From Obelidium mucronatum (taxonomy: Eukaryota > Chytridiomycota > Chytridiomycetes > Chytridiales > Chytriomycetaceae), in NCBI GenBank assembly GCA_025765595.1, contig JAIVFH010000023.1, positions 186,001 to 250,000 of the forward strand: 64,000 nucleotides of DNA, in the 5' to 3' direction. Below are positions 30,643 to 42,037 of the stretch, one piece after another (position 1 is the stretch's first letter; each line of letters begins with the position of its first letter). The notes below the pieces were generated by a model. The model did not search any database. It had not been told where the DNA came from and saw nothing but the letters and a program-made list of their open reading frames with translations. A program made the translations under genes and the position numbers.

Positions 30643-33600
30643 ATGGACGCCTCGACGACAGGACTTCCAAAACGTGGAGCTGGTGGCGGCGGCCGGTATA
30701 AATGGCGGATTTAAATTACTCTCATATTCTAACAAACTGTAAGCAGTTTGGGCGCTGGGTTTCTAGGACTTGCCTTGGCAGCTCAAACAAATTCAACGCA
30801 GCATTTTGATCCGTCTGCTTTACGATCAAAAAACGCGCTTCAAACACATGCAAATGCAAACTCGTCAGCGATGATGACATCTCAGCGGCTGCCAAAGCAG
30901 AACTTCAGGTGTTTTTTTTTAGATCCAGATTAACCCCAACTGCCCACACTAACAAAAATGGACGCGATCCAGTTCGGTTGCTGGCTCTCATTCCGTCGCA
31001 GTAGTCAACGGAACAAAAAGTATGGCTGGTGTAGCTTACGGTGCTGAGAAGCAGACCCATGTCACTGTTTTGGACGAGGATGGGAATGATGTGACACCAA
31101 TAAGTCTACTTGCGACAAAAGGAAACCATTACAAAAACCCTATGATGCAAGGCGTCGATATCATGGCAAGCACTATCAAGGTGAGGAGGAACAGCTGATC
31201 CGATTGTTTTTTGTTGATATCAGAAATACAGGAGAGTGTGTCAGATGTATTAAACGAACTAGAATCGATGAATATGGCTTCCTGGAACAGCTCGAATTTT
31301 GGAGGAAGGCACAGTGCATCCACGTCAAGTCGAGCTTCTGATATTTCAGATGACGACAAAGATGATGCGTCAGTGGCAAGTTCTTCAGAATCCCTTAATG
31401 GTGAATAAATCCAATGACAAAAAAAATAACGAAGTAGACTGAAACATAAATTCATCAGGGCGTGCGACAGGAAACATGGATTCTGATCAGGTTGGATCCA
31501 CAGACAATGTTACGAAGAAGCAGAACAAGAACGAAGACAGCCATAAAATCATTCACATTCGTCTCCAAGAAACTGAGCACATTAATTTACTTAACCTTCC
31601 CTCTCTGGCAGTTTGTCCAGACTTTTTGGAGGAAGTGGCGACTGTAAAGGCGGCGAATGCAAGATATTCCGAAGTAAGAATTCTTTATCGTTTTCGCCAT
31701 TCCCTTCGTCTAAAAACAAAATGAATGTTCTACAGGTTTGCCAGAATCGTTCAAGCAACGAGAACGTTACAGACAAAGGGATGCAAACAATCAACTCTTC
31801 AAAAAAGAATAAAGATGTTCAAGCCAGTGGTCCCTCATTTGCCTCCTCGGAATGCCAAGCAACTCAGTGGGATATTTACGATTCGTTCAACACTACCAAT
31901 GCAGGGTCCCGACGGGAAGATCAGTTGAGGATAAAATCACAGTCTATGGTTTACTTTGGGCTGATAAAGCTTCCCACAGGGCCGATGTGCCAATCGGAAC
32001 CGAAGATGCCGGTGGTCAAGGTTCTTCAAGCGCGACGGCTATTGCCAATCAACGTGCTCTCTCTCAAATGCTGGCAGCGTCTGGCTCTGTGGCCGCAATT
32101 CGGTCAACTTACGCATCTACTATGATTCATCAATCAATGTCAATGGATGGTTCCGAGTCTGAAAGAAACAGTATAACCGGGGCGGGGGGAATCCCTGGGG
32201 ATGGTGGAGAAGGCGTTTTAGATATCATAGACAGAGAAGCAGCTATGATGGCTGGAGTTAAGACTATTCATGTTCATTTATACTTTTTGTTGACAAAAAT
32301 CTTTAGTTGAATCAAGACAACCTGAAAAATTCTTTGCTTATTATGGAGCGAGCAGTCGTTGGGAACAATTATGAATCAAAACTGGTCCAGTATAGGAACA
32401 TAAAACCACCCGAAGTTTCTGCGGCCCAAGAGATTCGACCTCAAACCAGAGAGTTGGGAGATCAAGATGGAGAATATAACGAAGAAGAAGAAGGTGTCTT
32501 GACCCATTCTAATTTTTCCGTTAATAATCCCATTGTGTAAGATATGGACGAAGAAGCTGAAGAAGAAGCATACGGTGCAAATATTCCAACGCTAACAGCG
32601 TTATGGAACTATCGCTGTGAAGTTACACGTGGGCGGTCTGTCATGTACATGGCGTGGAATAAGCAAAACGAGGTAACACAGTGGGGTCGTTGGGAAAGAG
32701 TACACCAGCAAACTATTGATTCGGACACAGGATATCTTGGCAGTTGCTTATGGAGAAAACAAAAATTCATTTTCACCCCATCTTGGTATTCTCTTGGTGT
32801 GGTCGTTGAAAAATCCAGAGGTTTGTTGTTGATGTCAGTTGGCAACAGTGAATGTTGACTTCTTTGTTGCAGTGGCCAGAAAGAATCTATCGATCAAATC
32901 AACCGGTTACTTCCGTCGATTTCGCAAAATACACTCCAAATTTATTGGCTGCTGGTTTTTCAGATGGCCGTATTGCGATCTATGATGTTCGTCAGAAAAC
33001 CGACATTCCTGTTTTGGATAATAGGTCAGACGAAACCAACATCTTTTAGTCTCTTAAACTCTTTAATTGCAGTCATATTGTGGGAAAACATCGTGATCCA
33101 GTATGGGAGCTAAAGTGGATAGAACGGGAACGCGGTGGTGGAATTGGTGATGATCAAGCCAAGGGAGAATCTTTGGTGTCCATATCAACAGATGGCCGCG
33201 TATGCCAATGGCAAATTCGAAAAGGATTTGAGCATGCCGGTAAGTTTTCACTGTTAAATGGCAAAAACTAATCTTTCAATTCCAGATTTAATGGTTCTGA
33301 AGCGTGTTACAAAGCAAGCTCCGGAAAGCGGTGGTCATTCCGGTCGTGACGGCAGTGGTCATCATTCGCACGGAAAGCCAGCAGCATTAATATCACGACA
33401 GGCTGGGGGTCTTTGCTTTGACTTCAATTCCAAGGACAGAAATATGTGAGGCTTTTATTCGGTGTTGATTCGAATCTCATTTTTCAATTCTTTCCAACTG
33501 TCTTAGCTATTTGATAGGAACAGAGGATGGTCATATTCATCGATGTTCTGTCTCATACAACGAGCAATACTTGCAAACGCAGTTTGGTCATACTGGACCT

Positions 33601-34173
33601 GTTTACAAAGTAAAATGGTCGCCCTTCTTGCCGAACGTATTCCTTTCTTGCTCTGCCGATTGGACCTGTCGGCTTTGGGATGCGGAGGAGGAGTCGTGTG
33701 CGTTTAAATTCCAGAGCGGCAAGGTCTGATATTTTTGAGCTAGGTATTTCTTAATACGAACTTCTAGGATGGAATTACCGACATTGCTTGGTCTCCGGTG
33801 AACTCGACCGTATTTAGTTGCGTGTCCAATGACGGTCGTCTGGAAGTATGGGACTTGAAGCATTCCGTGTAAGCGCAAAATAATGCATATATTTTACAAT
33901 CTCTCAAATTATCGACACAGCCTCGATCCTATTGTCATCCATACAGTGCTGGATCGTCAGTTAACAAGCATTATTTTTGGATCCAAGTCTTCCTGTATAT
34001 TGACAGGAGATGATTCTGGGGCTGTCACTGTCTTCAACATCAAAAAACCGCAGAGTTCCATTCGAAAATATGAGCAGGAGACTATTTTGTCTTATGAAGA
34101 GCAGGCAGCGCAATTGGACGCTGTTTTGAAAAACAGGAACCAAATGGCGAAACCAGCAACACCAGCAGAATGA
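30643..34173 (+). CDS. Axonemal dynein intermediate chain, DNAI4/WDR78 (IC138) type
   Basis: Sixteen exons join in frame to about 915 residues: 30643-30695, 30747-30908, 30973-31180, 31232-31400, 31459-31673, 31736-31941, 31980-32256, 32307-32493, 32542-32672, 32731-32820, 32873-33024, 33073-33239, 33286-33445, 33507-33723, 33768-33868, 33921-34173. The N-terminal half has the family motif VLDEDGNDVTPISL and CQATQWDIYDSF; ALWNYRCEVTRGRSVMYMAW opens a WD40 propeller (DILAVAYGEN, SVDFAKYTPNLLAAGFSDG, VYKVKWSPFLPNVFLSCSAD, ITDIAWSPVNSTVFSCVSND). IC138/DNAI4 belongs to the inner-arm f dynein that sets flagellar waveform. This indicates a motile, flagellated stage. Two introns are very short (38 and 48 nt). 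Confidence 0.88.
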
Positions 34174-34204
34174 TTTATCCAAATTTTGAATTTTATTTAA
34201 GTGA

Positions 34205-34338
34205 ATAGATTGATTGGTCAGGTACTGTAAGGAATTGAAGAAAAGTTACTATCCGCTCCAAGGGGTGTTTGATAGATTGATGGGTCAGGTACTGTAAGGG
34301 ATTGAAGAAAAGTTATTATCCGCTCCATGGGGTGTTTG
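34205..34338. repeat. 67-bp direct tandem repeat, two copies
   Basis: 34205-34271 and 34272-34338 share ATAGATTGAT, GGTCAGGTACTGTAAGG and ATCCGCTCCA blocks with a handful of mismatches. It lies between the 3' ends of the convergent dynein and lectin-like genes. Confidence 0.88.
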
Positions 34339-34396
34339 TTGCCCAGATCTGCCGTGAATAGAATGGAGATTTGTTAGCTAGAACTAAGTAGGACAT

Positions 34397-35076
34397 TTAG
34401 GATTGCCATATCGCTACCTGGTACCAGTTCTGTCCATTGAAGTTAGCAACAACCATGTTTCCACTTTGGAGTATGCAGAGCCAACCATCGCCATAACCTC
34501 CGATTCCAGCGTTCCATCTAACTCCAAGCGTGAGCAATTATAATTATTGATAAAATGAGCAACGAACCTGGCTTGGTTTCCATTAACAACACCAGGGCCC
34601 GTCTCGACCAAGTCTCCGCCGTATGGCTTCAAAACAAATGCATCGCCATCAGTCCATTCTAAATGGTCTTATAAGCATTCGTTTATCATTTCAAGGTGTT
34701 TCTTACGTCTGTTCGTAGCCCAAAGTGTGGCACCAGGATATCTCTTGGAGAGATGGGCGTCAGCAGTCGCGTTTTGGTTGCCAGCTTCGTCAGCTTCTCG
34801 ACGGTGACCTCCACTACCCACGAAGGAAAACACAACAACGTTTCCATCATTGTTGAAAAAGATTCCTCCGTTGTTGTTGGGAGAATACAGTGCGTCGCAG
34901 CGGCGCAAGGCCGTTCCAGCGTGGATGCATCGCCCCCAAGTGTTCGTTTGGCCAGGAATATTCACGTCGAAGACGTTACCATTCACTCGGTTCCAAGCAC
35001 CATCGTTGTTATAATCGTAATAACACGCGTTGGTGATGGCTGACAGGGCGAGGAGAAGGACAACAAAAGTATTCAT
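34397..35076 (-). CDS. Secreted lectin-like protein, diverged B-lectin relative
   Basis: Exons 35076-34707, 34658-34568 and 34517-34397 give 193 residues with signal peptide MNTFVVLLLALSAITNA. NNDGNVVVF and LQSGNMVVANF are degenerate forms of the QxDxNxVxY lectin motif, and ATLWATNR resembles the VVWAANT end of B-lectin blades. Only the first half of the domain aligns with the five tandem lectins. Given the altered Gln/Tyr residues, mannose binding may be lost. It sits opposite in orientation, beyond the dynein gene. Confidence 0.72.
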
Positions 35077-35593
35077 ATGTTTTGGAGGATAGGAGAGCTG
35101 TTTAATGACTTACCACGGGATTCTCAGAGTCCTTTTAAGCTTTTCTTGGATTTAATCACAAGAATTGTCGTTTTGTTGATTTAATTCGACTCTTTTTGAA
35201 GGAACGCGACCACTTTCCTAGCATAAGCCACTCTTGGCTTTGATAGTTGGAGGGCCTAGATGTGGTTTAGATGCATTCGGTGTAATTTGTGTAAATTCAC
35301 TGTGATCAAGCCTCACAAGCCATGAGCTTCTTTTGTTGCCGCGGCCATAAGACTTGGCTTTTGCTGGGGCTTGTGCCTGTTCAAGGATTTTCTCGAGACT
35401 GAAGACATTCAAAACCAATTCTGAGTTTTTATTATAAGGATTCCTCCCCCGAGGTGCGTTAACCACATATATATGCAGCTATAAAAAAACAAGAGGTGAA
35501 AGCCATCACAAAGCCAGAAGAACAAAAAACCACTTCAAAAAAAAACGAAGTGAAACAAACGAAGAATTTCACTTTCCACTTCTTTCAAATGCT
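35077..35593. other. Intergenic: promoter of the lectin-like gene, 3' flank of PABP, one weak ORF
   Basis: An open frame on the minus strand (about 35480-35218; 82 residues from a GTG codon, including EKILEQAQAPAKAKSYGRG) has no ATG but could be an exon after a TTTTTTATAG acceptor. No partner exon was found, so it is not called as a gene. Confidence 0.4.
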
Positions 35594-37725
35594 TTAGTTT
35601 TCTTCAGCTGGAGCTTCACCTTGAGCAGCGCGAATGTGCTCTTCCAAAACAGCAACGGCCTCATTCACCTTTCCAACAAGTGCTTCTGGGCTTTCCAACA
35701 AATGCAAGAGTTCTCCATTATCCATTTCAAGCAACATTCCTGTGACCTTTCCAGCCATGGGGCGGTTCTGCTGTTGAATCAACGGGAACAACGCCTCACC
35801 AAGCATACGCTTTTGTGTTTCGGCAGGCATTGAGGCCAAAGTAGCAGCATTCAAAGCTGGCTTGATTGGTCCGCCCTGTGGCATACCACCGAGCTGCTGT
35901 TGTGGCAAGTTGCGAGCATTCTGACCAAACTTGTAGCCTGGACCCATGTTTCCACGACCACGACCAGCGGCCATTTGTTGGGGATTTGGTGGTCCCATTG
36001 GGCGACCTCCTTGCTGGGGAACTCCACCGTTTGGAATCATTGGAGCACCACGACCTGGACCCTGTTGACGGGCTGGACCACCACGTCCAGATTGACCAGG
36101 GAATTGGTTGATGGGCATACCTGGTTGACCAGGGAATCCACCTGGAACTTGGTTTGGAGCCCAGCGAGGGCGTGGAGCCATGTTTGGTGTGAAGAAGACA
36201 CCGTTGGCACCGCGTTGTTGTTGTTGTGGAGCCATGCCGTTTGGTGGTGGGTAGAACATTCCTGGGAATCCAGCTGGCATTTGCTGTTGCATGCGCATCT
36301 GAGCACGTTGTTGCATTTGGGCAGAGAGCTGAGCACGACGAACATCCTTTCTTTGAGCAAGAGCAACGTAGATTGGCTTCCCGTTGATAAGCTTTCCGTT
36401 CATCTCAGTGACAGCCTTGGTGGCTTCGTCTGGGGAGGAGAAACAGACGAAGCCGAATCCGCGGGAGGTGGACTTAGTCTCATCATACATGACCTTGGCA
36501 GAAGTGATGGCACCAAAGGGGGCAAACTCGGTCCGTAATAGCTCATCGTCGATAGAGTCGTCAAGGTTTTTGACATACTGTTTAAGAATATGAGAACCTT
36601 GTGTTCAAAAAAAAGTCTGCAAGTAACTTACCAAGTTCACTCCTTGGTACTTGTTCATCTTCTCTTCACGCATCTTCTCGTACTCCTTTCTCAACTCCTC
36701 TTCACGTTCGGCCTTCTTCTTGGCTCGACCAACGTATACTTGCTTTCCGTTAATTTCCTTCTCGTGCATCTCTTCAACAGCTTTGCGGGCGTCTTCGTGT
36801 TGCTCATAGTTGACGAAACCAAATCCCTTAGAGGCACCAGTCTCATCACGAGTGACAACAGCAGAAACGATTGGACCAAAGGCTGCGAACAAGGTGTTGA
36901 ACTCTTCGTCGCTGACGGCTTCATCCAAGTTCTTGACATAAATGTTCGTGAATTTGCCACGAGCCTCTTCAATCTTGGAAATACGCTCCTTGCGAGGAAC
37001 GTGGAGGCCGACGTAAACCTGTTTGTCGTTCAACAACATCCCATTAACGTGCTTGATGGCACTCTCAGCAGCTTCAAGAGTTTCGTAGTGAACAAATCCG
37101 TAACCCTTGGAAGCTCCAGCCTCGTCAATAGCAACTTTGCAAGAGAGAATGTTTCCAAAAGCGGAAAAAGTGTCGTGGAGGGCCTTGTTGTCGATAGATT
37201 CGTCCAAGTTCTTGATGAAGATGTTTCCAGTGCCAGCTCTGCGGAGAGATGGGTCACGCTGGGACCACATAATGCGGATGGGACGGCCCTTCATGACAGT
37301 ATAGTTGAGGGATTCCATGGCACGCTCACCAGCTTCCAAAACATTGTGGAAGTTAACGTAAGCGTAACCGAGGGAGCGGCGGGTGACAGCATCACGACAG
37401 ACTCGGATAGAGGCAACTGGACCAACCATGTTGAAAAGGTCAAAAAGCATCGCTTCAGTGACAGATGGATCTGAAGATAAAACAAGATCAGAAAATTTGC
37501 ACAAGTTCCAAGCAGAACAAATTGATGTCAGAGTTCCACATAATCCGCAAGCAACCACTTCTTACTAAGTAGTTTAGAATACATACCCAATTCACCGACG
37601 TAGAGAGAGGATTGTGGGTTTGGGACGGCACCAACGACTCCGGGTGGGAGTTGGCCAGGGGCAACGACAGGGTCGATGGTGGCAGCTGGAACAGCAACTG
37701 CAGCGGAAGGAGCAACGGAAGCCAT
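35594..37725 (-). CDS. PAB1: Cytoplasmic polyadenylate-binding protein (Pab1/PABPC)
   Basis: Exons 37725-37587, 37470-36632 and 36577-35594 give 653 residues. Four RRMs are visible, with RNP motifs such as [23 protein letters not shown] and RGFGFVCF and matching [16 protein letters not shown] and YVKNLD strands. A Pro/Gln/Gly/Met-rich linker follows, then a C-terminal PABC/MLLE domain ([20 protein letters not shown]). The protein coats mRNA poly(A) tails and stimulates translation and deadenylation control. The length is normal for fungi. The promoter region on its right has no other gene. Confidence 0.97.
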
Positions 37726-38164
37726 GATTTTAGATAAGTAAAAGAGGGTACTGTTTTGGGGGGATTATAAGTTTTTTGTTTTTTTTTTTAGGGGGAGGGA
37801 AGCCTTTGTTTTTCTGTTTTGGGATGATGAGAGCTCGTTAGAATCATGTACTGAGAGTATATAAACAAGCAACAGAAAGGGCGACGGCAAGTTTGCGGGC
37901 TGCAGCTACAGGCGAGTGACGGATGAGCAGCAATCACAAACTCACTTTTTTTTGGTTTTGAGAAGAAAAAAAAAGTAGAAAAGAAATTTCCGAGATTCCC
38001 AAAACTTGTCATCCTCTATCACATTGAAGTTTCAAGAAGGAAAAGAGCTCAATGCACATTTCAGTTGGCCCTGCTGACTAGATATTTAGTTGCTACCAGC
38101 CGATCTGGTCCATCAACTTTAGCAATTAAGTACATAATAATACAGCTTTATTTTTTACTTCCTC
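37726..38164. other. Intergenic: PABP promoter
   Basis: T-rich and A-rich tracts lie just upstream of the PABP ATG, with no supported gene. AATAAAGCTG complement at 38143-38152 is a candidate poly(A) signal for the leftward Usp gene. Confidence 0.5.
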
Positions 38165-38767
38165 CTAAACAACCTTCAGACCGTCAGGAACAACAACCAT
38201 ATGGTGCTCTGGAACACCCATATCCAATAACTCGGCATGGTTGGGTTTCACAATCAACACTGGACAGTGGCAGTGATGTGCCAAGTAGTTTGAAACACTG
38301 CCAAGCAAGCTGCGGCTGAGCAAGTTGGCGCCTCTCGAGCCGACAATCACTGTAGTTGCATTTAGCTCCTTGATCTTGTGCACCAGCCCTTCACGGACAG
38401 GTCCAATCACAGACAGGGCTCTGTAGGAAATCTTCTTGGCGGCGAGGACTTTGGCATAGCGGGTGAGGAGAGCATAACTGTCGTCCTTGCTAGCTTGGGC
38501 GGCACGTTCCAATTCGGAGGGATCAAAGGCATCGAGACCAGTTGCTCCCGCCGTGACACCAGGATAGCGGTTGTGCTGGACATTTAAGAGAATAACAACG
38601 TCATCGTCGCGAATGTAGTGGTCGACCGCATGGTTAAATGCAAGTTCTGCGTATTTGGAATCATCCAAGGCAATCGCAATTATGCGCTTGGGTGAAGCTG
38701 CAGTAGCTACAGATGAAGTATTTTGAGGACTGGCTTGCACTTCAGTTGCAACTTCGGTAATAGTCAT
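38165..38767 (-). CDS. Universal stress protein (UspA domain), copy B2
   Basis: Intronless, 200 residues; near-identical to the gene at 17406-18008 (A2), differing by eye at about eight residues, all outside the ATP loop GSRGANLLSRSLLGSVSNYL. Open and intact, so both copies can be functional. TGACTCA (38848-38854) and a TTTTATA complement of the TATA box lie upstream as in A2. Confidence 0.94.
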   Translation of the reverse strand: MTITEVATEVQASPQNTSSVATAASPKRIIAIALDDSKYAELAFNHAVDHYIRDDDVVILLNVQHNRYPGVTAGATGLDAFDPSELERAAQASKDDSYALLTRYAKVLAAKKISYRALSVIGPVREGLVHKIKELNATTVIVGSRGANLLSRSLLGSVSNYLAHHCHCPVLIVKPNHAELLDMGVPEHHMVVVPDGLKVV

Positions 38768-39293
38768 GTTGGTTTTTTTTGTATCTTGTTGGTATAGTCT
38801 CGAATAGGATTGGGCTGCTTGGGTTTTATACTTGGGAGCGTGGACGATGACTCAGAGTGTATGTATTCCAGGTGGCGCTGCGATCTCTTCCGACCAGCCG
38901 GAGTTGTTTGCTTCCGGATTTGTCATCGTTCACTGGAGTAGATCTGCCTTCTGAGCTATTTCCGCATTATGATTAGATATTGATCGACGATCGTTCCAGG
39001 TTCTGTAAGCATTGTCGAAAAGAGATATTTTCGTACAGGTGAAAGTTTTGTCGTGCATTTATCTCGTCACAACATACATCAGGATAACTGTCTGCTTCGT
39101 CGCGTTAACTCCATTCATCGCGCTAACTCCATTCAATGATCCCGCTTTGGAAAAGGAATTTATTAATCAGAGTCAAAACACAAAAGAAGTGTTAAAAGAA
39201 AGTACTGTTTATTACAACAAAAGGGGGATAACTATTAACGATGAATAAGCATGAAAAGCGGCGGAATTGATGGCATCGCCTGCGAACTTTGGA
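38768..39293. other. Spacer between Usp genes B1 and B2, with B2 promoter
   Basis: Inverted copy of 16879-17405. It includes the TGACTCA site, the TATA box and the tRNA-like GAGCTATTTCCGC string at about 38953-38967. No gene. Confidence 0.6.
38848..38854 (-). promoter_or_regulatory. bZIP-type site TGACTCA upstream of Usp B2
   Basis: 81 bp upstream of the ATG at 38767; equivalent to 17315-17321 in the other arm. Confidence 0.5.
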
Positions 39294-39923
39294 TTAGAGC
39301 ACCTTTACAATCGAAGCTGGAGAGCCAGTGAATCCCTCCTCCGAGAAAACTTCGTGTTTCTCAGCAGCCGCGTGAGAAGCTCCCTTGATTGCCTTCAACT
39401 CAGCAACGGTTGGCTTCACAATCAAAACCGGGCAGTGGCAGTGGTGAGCGAGGTAGTCGCTTGTGGATCCCAACAAAGACAATGAAACCTTGTTCAAACC
39501 CCTGCTGCCAACAATCACGGTAGTTGCATTCAGCTCCTGCACTTTATGCACTAGTGCTTCTTTGGTTTGTCCCACAATGGATAGCGCGCGGAACTGGAAT
39601 TGCTTTTCGCCAAGAACAGTGGCGTAGCGGGTCAAGAGCTCGTGGCTTTCCTTCTTTCCATAGGCAGCAAAGAGTTCTTGATCGGCAGCTCCGCCAAAGG
39701 CATCCAAACCACTGGTACCCACAGTCGCGGCAGTTTGGTGTTGCACGTTCAGAAGGATGACAAAGTCATCTGGGCGCAGGTAGTTTTCAACAGCCCAGTT
39801 GAAGGCATGTTCGGAAAACTTGGAGGATTCAACGGCAATTGCAATGGTTCGCTTTGAAGGAGCAGATCCTAGGTCTTGGTTGGTGTTGATTACTTGAACT
39901 TCTTCGGTAGAGAGGACTGGCAT
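39294..39923 (-). CDS. Universal stress protein (UspA domain), copy B1
   Basis: Intronless, 209 residues, differing from A1 (16249-16878) by eye at two residues (Gln to Leu near residue 24, Val to Ala near residue 184). The ATP-binding loop GSRGLNKVSLSLLGSTSDYL is unchanged. The promoter keeps both TGA(G/C)TCA sites, but the TATA-like sequence differs from A1, so expression may differ. Confidence 0.94.
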   Translation of the reverse strand: MPVLSTEEVQVINTNQDLGSAPSKRTIAIAVESSKFSEHAFNWAVENYLRPDDFVILLNVQHQTAATVGTSGLDAFGGAADQELFAAYGKKESHELLTRYATVLGEKQFQFRALSIVGQTKEALVHKVQELNATTVIVGSRGLNKVSLSLLGSTSDYLAHHCHCPVLIVKPTVAELKAIKGASHAAAEKHEVFSEEGFTGSPASIVKVL

Positions 39924-40009
39924 GTTTTCTTTTCTGTTGATATTTAAGCTTGTTTTACTTGTGATCGACAGGAAGACATTAGCGCCACTTATGTATGGTT
40001 CGTCGGTGG

Positions 40010-40040
40010 TGAGTCACAATTGCAGACGCGTTTTGACTCA
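40010..40040. promoter_or_regulatory. Paired bZIP-type sites TGAGTCA (40010-40016) and TGACTCA (40034-40040)
   Basis: Inverted copy of the pair at 16133-16163; spacing between the heptamers is conserved at 17 bp. Confidence 0.55.
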
Positions 40041-40216
40041 CGGTGGCGTAAGGGCGGAAGGAAGGAAGAAATCGGATGTGTTGTCGATCTTCGAACCCTA
40101 CTTTTGAACGATCATGTCAGACTGACAACACCGAGACGTAGCCAGCACTCAAAAAACATATTTATTTACACATGAACATTGAACAGCTATAGACTATGTG
40201 GATTACGCTTGTTTTG

Positions 40217-40909
40217 TCATAACAACCCAACACGATTCGCCAATTTCAAGGCATCTCCGCGATTTACAGATCCGTGATCAACTATACCAAACGCTTCCAA
40301 TTCTTCAATTGTTGGTTTGACAATCACGACAGGTACTTTAGAATGTGCTGCGCAATGATCCGAAACACTTCCGAGGAGTGATCGTGATAAAGTGAAGGTT
40401 CCTCGACTCCCAAGAATTAAGACACTTGGGAGCATTTCATTAACTTGAGCTACAAGTGACTGTTTTGGTCGGCCTGCGATACTAATGCCTTTAGCAGCAA
40501 CCTTAATGGGAAACGTTTGTTATTTTTGAATAAGCAACAAGCACTTGATAAAAACCTTGCAATTCGCCAAAAGCCGGATGAAATGAAGGATGAGTTCTTG
40601 ACTTATCTGAAGGGAAACATCCTCCATTGATTTTAAATGCCGTCCCAAACTTTCGGTCTTTGTGCTGCTTGTTGTGTCAACTGGACGGACGTTCAACAAT
40701 ACAACAACATCGCCAGGAGAAAGGTAGTTATTAATTGCCCACTTTACAGCATATTCTGAGTATTTGGATTCATCCTGCATTCAAAAATGTTGTTTTGTAT
40801 TTGATCGGGAAAGTGGCACTATCCTTACCACTGCAATCGCTACAGTTCGTCTGAGCTGGCTTGTGTGAAACTCGGAGAGAGCTGGAATCTCGACCAAATC
40901 AAGATTCAT
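40217..40909 (-). CDS. Universal stress protein (UspA domain), intron-containing paralogue
   Basis: Exons 40909-40829, 40774-40556 and 40501-40217 give 194 residues. RRTVAIAV, DESKYSEYAVKWAI, VVLLNVRP and the ATP loop GSRGTFTLSRSLLGSVSDHC followed by KVPVVIVKP define the family. The first intron falls right after the AIAV strand, the same place as in the next Usp gene. An ATG at 40981 in the same frame would add 24 residues, but it would put the TGACTCA site inside the coding region. Confidence 0.88.
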
Positions 40910-40967
40910 TTGCTTCTGTTTTTCTGGAAGGAACTTGAAGTTATTTTTTTTTCGCTGGTTCTCATTG

Positions 40968-40974
40968 TGACTCA
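40968..40974 (-). promoter_or_regulatory. bZIP-type site TGACTCA upstream of a Usp gene
   Basis: 59 bp upstream of the preferred ATG at 40909. Confidence 0.4.
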
Positions 40975-41085
40975 AATACATCTAGTGCCTCCCAAATATA
41001 AACCAAAAACTCGTTGTATCAGAAATCATTGATGATAAATGCATGTATTCAAAAGTATAGAAAATTCAAAATTGTAAACTACTCG

Positions 41086-41757
41086 CTAAATGGCTTTGAT
41101 GGTTGCTACTGACGGATTTCCCGCGGTCACGTCAAAGTTTTCCACATCTTTCTTCTCCGCAATGCTTGCATTCATATCTGGTCGAACAATCAAAACACTG
41201 CAATGCGCGTGATGCGTACAATAGTCGGAAACAGATCCCAACACTGTTGCCGACACCTTGTTCAATCCGCGACTTCCAATCACCAGCATGTTCACTGCTC
41301 CTTTCATTCTCACATTAACGAAATCAACAATTGCCTCCTTCGCATGATCTCCAAAGATTCCATGTGCCTGAACATGCGTGAATCCGTTGCTCTTGAATTC
41401 GGCGAGGGCTCTTGCCAGAATATCGCGGCTTTCCGCCTGGTAGCCCTTCTCCACACGCGCGTGATATGCGTTGTAGTTGACATCGTTCCAAGGTGGAATG
41501 ACGTATGTTGGGCGACAGTGCAGAAGAATGATGAGATCAGTATCCTTGTTGAGCAAGTGCGTGATGGCGTATTGGACAGCGTGGTTGGAGTGCTTGGAGC
41601 CATCCTGAAAGGAGCAAATCACCAATTAGATCAAGTGTCGAATATTCTCAGGTGGTGTGATACTTACAACAGCAATGGCAACGGTGCGCTTGCATTCTTG
41701 GTTGACAGTCTGGGTGTTTACTTGAATTTCTTCGCGTTCGATAGTATCAACAGTCAT
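41086..41757 (-). CDS. Universal stress protein (UspA domain), intron-containing paralogue
   Basis: Exons 41757-41668 and 41604-41086 give 202 residues. KRTVAIAV, then DGSKHSNHAVQYAITHLL, LIILLHCRP and the ATP loop GSRGLNKVSATVLGSVSDYC followed by HCSVLIVRP. The single intron sits after the AIAV strand, as in the neighbouring gene; the duplicated genes A1/A2/B1/B2 lack it, suggesting that they derive from an intron-less or retroposed ancestor, or that the intron was lost. Confidence 0.92.
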
Positions 41758-41849
41758 ACTTGATGCTTTTGTTTTTCTTGTTCAGTTGTTCAGAATGTTT
41801 CGCAAACAATGGTCTGGTTCCCTGCTTTTATAGGCGCAGAACGTAAAGA

Positions 41850-41856
41850 TGACTCA
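41850..41856 (-). promoter_or_regulatory. bZIP-type site TGACTCA
   Basis: 93 bp upstream of the Usp ATG at 41757, near a TTTATAGG TATA-like box (41826-41833). Confidence 0.5.
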
Positions 41857-41928
41857 ATGGAAGTAAATGTGGCTTTCAACCCGCAGCCACCGGAAGCCGG
41901 AACACGGAACAGTTTTCGTTAAGCAAAA

Positions 41929-41942
41929 TGAGTCATGACTCA
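41929..41942. promoter_or_regulatory. Perfect 14-bp palindrome TGAGTCATGACTCA
   Basis: Two abutting inverted AP-1/Gcn4-type heptamers 172 bp upstream of the Usp ATG. Its own reverse complement, so it could bind two bZIP dimers side by side. Confidence 0.6.
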
Positions 41943-42037
41943 ACTTCTGAAAGGTATCTTTCAACACTAACCACAAAAAACAATGTATTCGCTGCACAAA
42001 ATTCAATTCGAAATGCATAAGTTACAGCATAACACCA

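Larger units (their letters stand above)
38165..40114 (-). repeat. Right arm of the inverted Usp duplication
   Basis: Reverse-complement copy of 16066-18008 with promoters and spacer. The two arms are 20 kb apart and face each other. A few small indels distinguish them, for example ATGTATGGTTCG versus CTATATAAG near the distal promoter. Confidence 0.9.

Noticed and set aside
35218..35466. 82-residue minus-strand open frame between PABP and the lectin-like gene
   Set aside because: It has no ATG (starts at GTG) and no partner exon or family motif; kept only as a note in the intergenic entry.
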